A DNA stretch of 64,000 bases from assembly GCF_016801865.2 (NCBI RefSeq), contig NC_068937.1, forward strand, positions 122,423,225 through 122,487,224, read 5' to 3'. The notes under the pieces are model-generated. The model was not told the DNA's origin, did not search any database, and saw only the letters and a list, made by a program, of their open reading frames with translations. The position numbers were made by a program, and so were the translations under genes. This DNA comes from Culex pipiens pallens. Taxonomy: Eukaryota; Arthropoda; Insecta; Diptera; Culicidae. This document shows positions 33,541 to 44,004 of the stretch, in pieces (positions within the stretch are counted from its first letter, which is position 1; each line of letters begins with the position of its first letter).

Positions 33541-36500
33541 TGTACACGGCGAGAGGAAAATATATAAATATATTACGAGGACTCGGGGACGCCGGGATGC
33601 CGGAAGATTGGCGGTGGAGGACGAAATCGAGGGATGATAAACATCTCTGTACAGCTTAGGAACAAATATTCATGGCTGAGAAGCGGAATCCAAGAACATC
33701 TATTGAGTAAGATGTATAGATATCTTCATAACTATCGAAAAATATCAAATGTATTTTTAAAAATCTAGTTATCAGATTGGTCTTAAATTCTTAAATTAAA
33801 TTATGAACAGCTTACTAAAAAAATCTTACGACATTTGTAAAACTTGTTTCAGATCCAAACATCTAAAAGAGCTCCCTCAAACCGGCATAGTGTTAGTATT
33901 CGTGTTCGCAAATGATTGTAAGTAAATTTACAACCAGCACGATTGGAGCCGAAGAGCGAGAGCAAGGTCCAAATGAGAGCCACAATTTTGGGAGAGAATG
34001 TCGTTTTTTTTTTGGAACCGAGATAATGCCAAAAGTCGTAAAATTAATTTTCGTTCTCAGTGTGTCACTCTGTTTGAGTTTCGATAGTTTTCGAATGTGT
34101 GCGCAAGATAAGCCACGTGGGAGTCGAACAGTTTCTAGATTCTCACTAATGGAACTGTCAGGAAAATCAATCATGTTTGTGCTTTTTGGAGCGACCTAGT
34201 TTGACCTAAATTTGGTCACGGCATTTGTTTGTCTTCCGATAGAGCATTTTGTTTACATTTTGGTTTCCCGATCATTTCAAGACAGAGTGTTTTATGTTTG
34301 TTTACAGCGGCACAAAAAAAAAGTTGAAGCGATCATTATTCTGTGCAATCAACAATAATGTCAAAATTACAATTAAACCCATTTTATAGCATCCTCCATT
34401 ATGGTAATCTGTCAAAACCTTCTACAATCAAACAACAACAACAAAACATCCTCCCACGCGGAGAGGTCATTTGCACTTCGTTTTCAGGGGAATCGGAAGA
34501 TTGCACCGGAGGTGGACATGCGCCATACAGGGCATGTTACCACACACCAATACAGCGAAACTCTTCCTTCCGTCTCGACGGGAGCGGCGTCCTGTTCCGT
34601 TGGCATGGGTACCGACGTCCACCCGACGGTCCTTTCACTTTTGGGCCCTACCGCCGCCGGTACGAATGACCTTGCGGCAGCAGGTCCGGTCCGTCAACTG
34701 CATTTTGATGATGTTGGAGAATGTTTTTTTTTTGTGAATGAGAACGGTAATTTGGGAATTGGTGATTGAATAAATTACTCTTCAGAATAAAGGTTTCTCT
34801 GGAGTCTCTCACTTTATATTTGATTAATTAATTAATTGATTAATTAATTTGTTAATATTTGATAATTTAATAAGTTAAGTTTGAAATTACGATAAAAATA
34901 ATGAAGTTTAAAACATTGTTTTGGTTAATTCAACTAACTTTCCTAACTGTCCCTATCAATTCTGGCATATGCATTTATGTTAATCTGCCATTTTTTGAAA
35001 GTCATTATCTTTACCCAAATTTTATCAAACTTCGCTATCACTAGTCCTCAGAATGTCACGTTCACGATGACATGTACATCTGTAAAAGCACATGGTAGGG
35101 CGGAGCGGAAGCACAAATTTAGACATCAACACACTCTTCGAATACAATGCCCTATCATTGTGACGGGTCCGCAGACACACCAACCCTTAACACATGTTAT
35201 TATCTCATCGAACGCCAAACTAACAACAACGTCCGAAAACTTCCCAACACGGTGCCAAATTTGCTCTCCCGCAAACCAATGTGATTGACGAGTGAGAGTT
35301 TTTGCTGTGCAAATTTTGACAATTATGTAATTCTATAGCGTTTCGCCCTCAAAGTATGCAACCTCGCACGCCAATCACCTTCTAAGCCGCCTACTGCGTT
35401 GTCACAATGCACTACACCAAAATCACGCGGAACACTCTTGATTTCACGCTTTTTTTTTGCTAATTTTCACGTTTTTTCTCGCGTCACGACGTGTCACGTC
35501 TGTCCGCCCGAAGGACCAGCCAAGAAGTGATCGATTTTCCTTTCTCGGTACGGTACAATCGGAGCGATTATGTGTCTGCGGGGGACCGAACACAGACATA
35601 TGCACACGTGCAAGAAACAGGACTACAAATTTTCCCCTCTGCTATCACAAAGTTACACAAATACCTATGTAAATGAACCACACCATGAGTGACGTCATAC
35701 GACCCTTAACGGTTAAAGCAGCGCGAGGGATGCTGGAAGGACCAACACAAGGACATTCTCTCTCTCCCCCTATCTCATTCAGGAAAAAACCACGTGGTGG
35801 TGTTCTCATACCTCTCCACATGGTTGTAAAAACAAGCGACGAGACGGAATGGTGCCAATGTTTGGAATTTCCTGTTTATGTCGCTCATTTTCATCATTAG
35901 GGTGTCCCTTTTGACTTTTTCTGAAGCTGACGCAAGAAGTGGTAACCAAAGTGCGTCATTCGTGAAATTTTCCCCTGCGTAGGTGTTCTGAAAGGAGCAT
36001 TACTAATAATAAAGATAGTGAGATGTCCTTTCAGAAACATTCAACCAGTTTTTATGGCAGCCGCCATTATGGCGTGGTGTGACGTTTACATCAAACCTAA
36101 ATGTTTTACTTAAGCGGACGCATCCCAATGACGCAAGGCAAATATTTTCTCGCACAATCACCATAATTATTGCTTGTTAGAAGCCAATTAGTTTGTTTGC
36201 CAACAAACGGGGTAAGACGGGAGCGCCAAAACACCATTCAACACAACGAATTGTTTTTTCTGACGTACAGCAAATCATTATTTTGGCATTGACAGTGGAG
36301 GGTTTTTGGCTGTAATTTGCCAAAAACAAATTGACACGACAACAGGCCTGACAATGAACTCCATTATAACTGAATTAGACAGTTTGAGGACAAATTTATT
36401 ACTGGTGGTGACTCATGTTGGAATCAAAATCCACCGTACTGAGGTCAAGACGTCGGTACATAACCCCAAAATTACCTGCACGCAACGGGTCCAAAAGTCA

Positions 36501-37377
36501 TCGGACTGCTGTCGGCGTGATGATTCATCGCAAGATTATGGAAAGCCGGTCAAGGTTTCGGATGGGGCCGCAGGTTAACCTCCAAGTGTCCTTCTTTCTA
36601 CAGCCAACGAGTAGGTTGTGCGTGGGCGTGTTGAATACGTGCACTCGACGACACAGGAGGAGGGGGTGGTGAAAATTGGACAATGTTAAATTTGTTTACA
36701 GCGGTACCATGGCTGGGTATTTTCAACATTTATTTTATTTATTAAATCCGACAAACGAATTACAAGCGTTAAACAATTTCAAATTTAAATAAAAAGTTTA
36801 GCAGTTCTCATATTACTCTAAGTGAATGTACTAATTTAGCTTGGTACACGTGACTTTTACCATGTTTCGGTTTGTTCCATTTCTTTTGACGTCATATATA
36901 TAACTGTTGTGGCGAGCCTCCAGTTTGTTCGTGTTGGCTTAGTTATTTTTAGTACATTTACTTTATCCTTTTTTCCTACCATTCACTTCGAGATTCACTT
37001 CTATTTGATAAATGTTTTTGGTGCAGAATCATATATATTCGATCAAAAATCATTTCAGGGAAAATATGATGTATTTTAATGTTAAGGTTAATTATGTTTC
37101 AATTAAACCCTCTCGTTGAACTTAGGTGATACAGAATAGTGTTCTGTTACTAATAAGTTGATTTGTTCTTTTATATATCATAACATATTCAGTTCATATC
37201 CCAAATGATGTATATCTTACAAGCTAACCCCGACAAACTTCGTTTTGCCTTTTGTCGTTTTTTGACGTTTTTAGCGTGTTTGCTTATACAGCCTCCTGTG
37301 ATCAAAATTTGATTTTACGCAACTTTCCTATACAATCTGCAGATTTTCCGGAATCGGTTCCAGAGTGGCCAAAGTGT
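33541..37377. other. Gene-poor region 33.5-37.4 kb
   Basis: I recognised no gene. A plus-strand ORF of 122 aa at 34401-34769, followed by AATAAA strings near 34770 and 34790, is the only candidate and has no recognisable domain. TTTACAGCGG occurs at 34301-34310 and 36695-36704, GCCATTATGGC at 36063-36073, and near-matches at 32522 and 34395. 34.80-34.88 kb is a TTAATTAA-rich stretch. Confidence 0.35.
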
Positions 37378-38831
37378 CAATTGGGTACTAAAGCCCTATG
37401 TCAATTTTTATGTACAACGGTAAAAAACACGACTAAAAACCATTTCAGATCACTTTTTTTCATTTTTAATGCAAAAAAAAAATTTACAAGACAACATTTT
37501 TTCGATGGATCAACTATGGTCACCTTGGAACGAGCTATCAAGTAGGAGCATTTCTGTCAAGAAGGACCGCGAGGATAATTTTTCAAAATTGATTTAAAAA
37601 TCCATTTTAAACACTTTGTGGTCGTACAAAGGGTCATTGTACTCAGAAAAATAAGCTTTATCGCTGTAAACAATAATATCAGAAATCTAAGCTTCATTTT
37701 AGGACCCAATTAGTTAGCGTAAGAACCTTCCTGAGGCTTTTACGAACCCAACGCAGTAAAAAGCGCACCGATCCGTTGTTCCGTATTGAACTGATTCGCG
37801 TTCGAACAAAACCATCGAAATTTTTTAAATATATAATTATAAAATAATAATGTTATGTATAATATATACATTATACATGATTGGGATATAAAATTAACAT
37901 AATATGGTATATAAAAGAACAAATCAACTCATTAGAAATTAAATGAATAAAACAACGGCGCGCTGATAGGGTCCTCGTTCTGTAAGGCCATCCATGCATC
38001 AAGAAATATAAATTTGAAATTTCAAAATTTCCTATAAAAAATTTCGTCAGAAAATAAAAAAAAAATCCGCATTTCAGAACGTTTCCTCTATCAATCATCT
38101 GATATAGCAGCATGTTTGGTTTTATTTCCTTTCGCTCTTTTTCGTTCTTTCTATCAGTTTCCATGATTTACCGCGTCTCGACGGGTAAATATTTAAATAC
38201 CCATAGAACTGAACGAACTATTTGCGTTCTTCTTGGCGGTTCTTTGCCCTTCAAGTTGTATTTTTGGCCACGAGCATGCGTACTTCAGAGCCAAGGGACG
38301 AGCCCCCAGAAACGCGGCTTTCTTGTGTTGGTGAATTGTGGACAGTGAGATTTGCTTTTGTTATATCTGTATATAAGTAATATTAGTTATATGGAAAAAA
38401 AATAATGTAAGATGTTTCAGAAAAAGAATGTTTAAAAAATTGTAAGTTACCAATAGGTGTTAGTATATCTGAAACTCAATTTTCTAGAGCAAATTCGGAA
38501 TTTGGTCCTAAAATGAAGCTTAGATTGCTGATATTATTATTTCCAGCGATAAAGCTTATTTTTCTGAGTACAATGACCCTTTGTACGACCACAAAGAGAT
38601 TAAAATGGATTTTTAAATCAATTTTGAAAAATTAACCTCACGGTCCTTCTTGACAGAAAAGGTCCTACTGGACAGCTCGTTCCAAGGGGCCCATAGTTGA
38701 TCCATCGAAAAAATGTTGTCTTGTCAAATTTTTTTATTGCGTTAAAATGAAAAAAAGTGATCAGAAATGGTTTTTAATCGTGTTTTTACCGTTGTACATA
38801 AAAATTGACATAGGGCTTTAGTACCCAATTG
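37378..38831. mobile_element. Element with ~335-bp inverted arms (about 1.45 kb)
   Basis: The arm 37378-37712 is the near inverse complement of 38499-38831: both contain CAATTGGGTAC at the outer end, a block with ACAAGACAACATTTTTTCGAT, and a block with CATTGTACTCAGAAAAATAAG near the inner end. The ~790-bp centre has only weak ORFs. Related single arms occur at about 27160-27480 and 39180-39470. This looks like a foldback-type non-autonomous element; no target-site duplication was found. Confidence 0.65.
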
Positions 38832-39179
38832 AATCTTAAATTTAAGCTAAAATGGTTGATAACTAGAGTTTTTTTAATAGGTCCTATAAACATATGAAAG
38901 ACAATAGTTTATAGCTAGCATTAGTTTTCAAAAAGCCGTAAGAGCCATTGGTAAACAAAGTCCTTTTTGCATCGATACTCCATCTACTTACGAAAAACCA
39001 AAATCAAAAATGCTCGAGATTGTTCATCTACACGTCCTTCAAGTGCCCCAAACTTAATATAAATGAAATTTAGTTTCATTTTCGAGAAAAACGAAAATTT
39101 GTGTCAGAGGTCGCGGTGGCTCTTACGGCTTTTTGAAAACTCACCCGAGATAGGACCTTTAAAAAAAACTCTGGGTATT

Positions 39180-39470
39180 TATTATTGTTGATAACGATAA
39201 AGCTTATTATTCTGAGTACAATGACCCTACGTACAGCCACAAAGAGTTTAAAATTGATTTTTAGAACAATTTTGAAAAAAAAAATATGTCACGGCCTTTC
39301 TTGACAGAAAGTATTTTATTTGACAGCTCATTCCAAGAGAACTAGTTGATCCATTGTAGGTGTCTAGTCAATTGAATTTGGTTGCATTGAAATAAAAAAA
39401 TGTGATCAGAAACGGGGTTTAAGCGTGATTTACCCGTTGTACATAGAAATGGGAAAAAATACTTACTTAC
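39180..39470 (+). repeat. Solo arm of the 37-38 kb inverted-repeat family
   Basis: This stretch shares ordered blocks with the arm at 38499-38831: GATAAAGCTTAT, CTGAGTACAATGACCCT, TTGACAGAAA, GTGATCAGAAA and CCGTTGTACATA. It is more diverged, and no inverted partner lies next to it. Confidence 0.6.
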
Positions 39471-39740
39471 TTTGGCTCATACCGTTGTTTTGCTTTTTTT
39501 GATAAAAAAAAAAGAAACAACGGTTGGAAACACATAATTTTTTTTTTTAATATTTTATGAACATTAGAAAATTATAAACATTGCAACAAAGAAAAACTGT
39601 AATAATGTTTGAAGCATTCCATTTATTGTACGTGACATTTTCATGTTTAAAAAACAATTTTTCAGCCAAATGAATTTTCACGATCACACTCTATTTATTA
39701 TTCAAGAAAGGTTGCATAGTATTTTTTATTACTAATGAAA

Positions 39741-39895
39741 GGCGTCATCCATAAAGTATGTCACGCTCTAGGGGGGGAGGGGGGGTCTGAGCAAGTGTGA
39801 CATTGCATGATATAAGTATAGGAAAAGCGTAACAAAGGAGGGGAGGGGGGGGGATTTAGGCTGATTTGAGCGTGACGAACTTTATGGATGAAGCC
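39741..39895. mobile_element. MITE with GGC(G/T)TCATCCATAAAGT termini and G-rich core
   Basis: The left end GGCGTCATCCATAAAGTATG is mirrored by the right end (inverse of GGCTTCATCCATAAAGTTCG), followed inward on both sides by TCACGCTC. The centre contains long G runs (about 39772-39786 and 39838-39853) and is non-coding. The G runs could form a G-quadruplex. Confidence 0.65.
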
Positions 39896-41174
39896 AAATA
39901 TTTTTTCTGCATTATATATGGCAAATTCATTTTTGTTTTAATTCAAATGTATGTTTAGATTGGCGAAAATTGCTTGAACATTTTCAAATAAAAACTCACT
40001 CTTTGGTTTTTTTTTATAGATGCGGTACCTAAGAGGTTTTCCAAAGTCCGGCAACGGGTTTACAAATTATTCATTGAAATTCAAACAAAAAAAAAACATT
40101 CTTGAAAATTTGATCTGATATCACATTTCTAAATAATTGTTTAAACTTGGATTCAACACAATATCAAAAACTGATTTAGAAAAAAACAATTGTTTTAATA
40201 TTAAAAAGTTTTACTTTTTACCCCTTGTTTAGTTCAATTCCAGTTTTTGCTTATAGCGGCCGGTATAAGGCTGATACGCAGATGGGAAGGAACGCAAAAC
40301 TCCATACAAAAAAACGCCCAAGAAACGGTCAAGGAAAGGGTCACGAAAAGATTTTTCTTAAGCGGTACGCAGCTGAAAAGTAACAGAAACGGAAAGATTG
40401 CGTTTGACGTTTCTTCGCGCGGTGCTTGTTTGTAATATGTTTTGATGAAAAAATCAAAGAATTGTAATTTTTCTTTTTGAATGCGACTGATAATTACAAA
40501 CGTTTTAATAATTTTGTATTGGAGATAATAATATTTAAAATTCCCGCCGAATCTCAAAAAGCAGAATATTAAAACTAAAAGGACAGATTTAGTTTTTCGG
40601 TCGAAATGGAGTAAAAAAAAGAAGTTGTCTTTATAGATGTCGACCATCGTGTCACCAACAATTTATTGCTAGTACCAACCAGCTACCTCTGGATTATGAG
40701 TCCCCTGCACTGTCCGATTTATCCACACTCGCGGGACCAAAATGAAGTAAATCAGAGTGAAATTAAACTTGACAATAATCATACAAATATCTATGTTCTT
40801 ACTGAAAATACAATAATAATCTGAAATTTTGAAATCCAACCAAACAACAAATTCAAAAATGAGAAAAAAACAAACATTTCAGAAATTTCAAATAACATTT
40901 TTTTTGAATAATAAAGAAAATTTCAACAAAAATCTGAAATTTTGAAAATCAAAATTAAAAATATGCAGAATTGAATAATAATTTTAATTTTTAACGTTTT
41001 TATAAATTCCATAGATCAAAAATGTTAAAATTCGAAACGAATGTACAAGTCGAAATTCCAAAAGTTTTAAAAATCGGAAATATAGAAATTCGTAAATACA
41101 AATTTACGAAAACCTCGAAATTATAACAATCAAAAACTATTTTTCTTCTAAAATTAAAAAATCTTAAATTAAAA

Positions 41175-41490
41175 TTTAAGAATTTAAGAATTGAAAAATT
41201 TAAGAATTTAAGAATTTAAGAATTTAAGAATTTAAGAATTTAAGAATTTAAGAATTTAAGAATTTAAGAATTTAAGAATTTAAGAATTTAAGAATTTAAG
41301 AATTTAAGAATTTAAGAATTTAAGAATTTAAGAATTTAAGAATTTAAGAATTTAAGAATTTAAGAATTTAAGAATTTAAGAATTTAAGAATTTAAGAATT
41401 TAAGAATTTAAGAATTTAAGAATTTAAGAATTTAAGAATTTAGGAATTTAAGAATTTAAAGATTTAAAAATTTAAGAATTTAGGAATTCC
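41175..41490. repeat. Tandem array of an 8-bp unit (AAGAATTT)n
   Basis: The unit AAGAATTT is repeated with almost no variation over about 290 bp (roughly 35 copies), degenerating at both ends. The high homogeneity suggests recent expansion by slippage. Confidence 0.9.
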
Positions 41491-41529
41491 AGAAAAAAAA
41501 TTAAACATTTGTACCAGCCTTATTTTATA

Positions 41530-42660
41530 ATTTCAAAATTTCCTAACTTCCTAATTTCCTAGTTTCCGAATATCCTAATTTCCTTATTTCCTAATTTCCT
41601 TATTTCCTAATTTCCTTATTTCCTAATTTCCTTATTTCCTAATTTCCTTATTTCCTAATTTCCATACTTCCAAATTTCCTGATTTCTTAACTTCCTAACT
41701 TCCTAAACTCCTAATTTCCTAGTTTCCTAATTTCCTAACTTCCTAATTTCCTGATTTCCTAATTTCCTAACTTCTTAATTTCCTATCTTCTTAATTTCCT
41801 AACTTCCTAACTTCTTAATTTCCTAATTTCCTAGTTTCCTGATATCCTAATTTCCCAATTTCCTAACTTCCACACTTCCTAAAATTCTAATTTCCTAACT
41901 TCCTAATTTCCTAATTTCCAAATTTCCTAACTTCCTAACTTCCTAATTTCCTAATTTCCTAACTTCCTAATTTTTTAACATATTATTTTCCTAATTTCAC
42001 GATTTTCTAATTTCTGAATTTCCTATTTTCCTTATTTCATAATTTCCTAATTTCCTAGCTTCCTAATTTCCTAACATATTAATTTCATAATTTCTTAACT
42101 TCCTAACTTCCTAAACTCCTAATTTCCTAGTTCCCTAATTTCCTAATTTCCTAACTTCCTAATTTCCTAACTTCCTATCTTCCTAATTTCTTAACTTCCT
42201 AATTTCCTAGTTTCCTGATATCCTAATTTCCCAATTTCCTAACTTCCTATTTTCCTAACTTCCTTATTTCCTAGTTTCCTAATATCCTCATTTAATTTCC
42301 TAACTTCCTAACTTCCTAATTTCCTAGTCTCCTAATTTTAAAATTTTTCTTTATTTCCTAATTTCCAAATTTCCTAATTTCGTGATTTCCTAACTTCCTA
42401 ATTTCCTGATTTCCTCATTTCCTAATTTCCTAACTTCCTTACATCCTAATTTCCTTACATATTAATTTTCTAATTTCTTAATTTCTTTGTTTCATAATTT
42501 CCTAATTTTCTTATTTTCTGTATTTTACTTATTTGCTAATATCATAATTTCCAAATTTCCTAATTCCCTTGTTTCCTAATTTCCTAATTTTTTAATTCCC
42601 TTATTTCATAATTACATAGTTTTTTAATTTCCTTATTTCATAATTACATATTTTTTTAAT
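41530..42660. repeat. Degenerate tandem array of an 8-bp unit (TTTCCTAA)n, about 1.1 kb
   Basis: The unit CCTAATTT/CCTAACTT repeats with period 8 over more than a kilobase, with strong strand asymmetry (C/T against A/G). Its reverse complement resembles the neighbouring AAGAATTT unit at six of eight positions. It is older and more variable than the first array. Confidence 0.85.
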
Positions 42661-43105
42661 TTCAGTTTTTCTTGTTTTAGAATTTAAGAATTTCTAAATT
42701 TGCTTTTATTTATTGATTTCTTAATTTTGTTTAAAAGTTTTTGAATAAACATTTTTAATCTATTTAATTTTAACTTTTGAATACATATTTTTAATCTTTT
42801 TATTTTTTCCTCGAAAGAACCTCAAGCGCGCACACCGTCAATCGCGCTCATACCGAACTGTCAACTTTTCTTGGGGGGGTCACGAAAAGAACACGCAACA
42901 TTTCTTGACCGCGTTCCTTCCGATCAGCATACCGTACTATACGCACTTCGGAAGGAACCGGTCAAGAAAAAAATCAAATGGGCAGCAGCGGCAGCGCAAG
43001 CAAGTCAGAGAGGGTGAAGAAAAGCCCCAAGAAATCGCTCCCTCTCCTTTGTTCTGCTGTTCGTAAAGCTGTTTCTTGACCCCTTTCCTTCCGATCAGCA
43101 TACTA

Positions 43106-44004
43106 GCCTTATTTCTACAATGTATTTCTTATGGAGCGAACTGTCAAAAACTGCTCGACGGCGGGTACTCCATTCTGAAAACGAATTCTGAATTTGTGTA
43201 GGATTCGAATCGAAATCCGTTTCAGAATTATCAAGTGTGTAAAAGTGAACTGAAAAATGTTTAATGCTGATTCTCAGTATAAGATTGGGGTTTACCTCTG
43301 GTGGCCAGCACCGTAAACTGATTGACCATAATAATTTTTAGTACAATTTAGTATGCCATAAAGCTTGCGTTGATAGCAAGGTTGATAGCCTGAGCTTTTG
43401 CTGTAGAAAGTGCATGTGCTGCCCACTGCAAAAAAGCGGTTGCATACCTTCCGGGCGCAATAAAAAAACACATAGCTTTTTTCTCCATACAAAATGGCTA
43501 CTTTTTATATGGAGCATATTTTTGAGTGATTTGAGTATTTTTTTAACCCACACTTTTTCATACGATTTTTTCCTCGATTTTTTCAGTTCGACTCAGCGAA
43601 CTCAGCAAAGTGCGATTTTCAGTTACAATTCATTCGGCCAGTTCGATTTCGACAACCGGCAACCCAAACCCCGCTGTTTGTTTTTGTCCCCTTTCTGACG
43701 TTTCTCACCGGTTTCGTGACAAAACACAAGATTCCACCCAACAACAAGAAGAAAAAAAGAAGACCAGCAGAGTGAAAAAATTGACTCCGTGGAATGTTTG
43801 GCTCGTTATCAGAGCCAATTTTCTCGCAAAAATTAGTCACAAAAAAGCAAAGACAAGAAAATTGTGTGCAGCTTATCACTATCGACGCGGGTGTCTTTGT
43901 TTGATAACGAATGCTTTTGATATCCAAATGTGTGGCGTGAATAAAATTTGTGGTTGAAAGAATCCCGTTATGTTTTGATCCCGTCGGTTGTTCCGGATCG
44001 CGCA
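43106..44004 (+). other. 5' flank and leader of Vps13B
   Basis: 43.27-43.55 kb holds a repeat-like stretch. TCAGT initiator-like strings on the plus strand at 43583 and 43619 are possible start sites, giving a leader of about 400 nt. There is no clear TATA box. The frame upstream of the Vps13B ATG is open for about 57 nt but contains no earlier ATG. Confidence 0.35.

Larger units (their letters stand above)
40248..43105. repeat. Satellite-bearing repeat block bordered by TTCCTTCCGATCAGCATAC-type strings
   Basis: Near 40262-40290 the sequence GGCTGATACGCAGATGGGAAGGAACG resembles the inverse of strings at 42901-42931 and 43072-43103 (TTTCTTGACC...CCTTCCGATCAGCATAC). At 42901-42969 this string is itself palindromic. 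Between them lies AT-rich, low-complexity DNA and the 8-bp satellite. I infer a composite repetitive element, boundaries uncertain. No coding gene is present. Confidence 0.35.

Noticed and set aside
41175..42660. CRISPR-like regular repeat array
   Set aside because: The period is 8 bp with no unique spacers, and the DNA is eukaryotic; it is a simple satellite.
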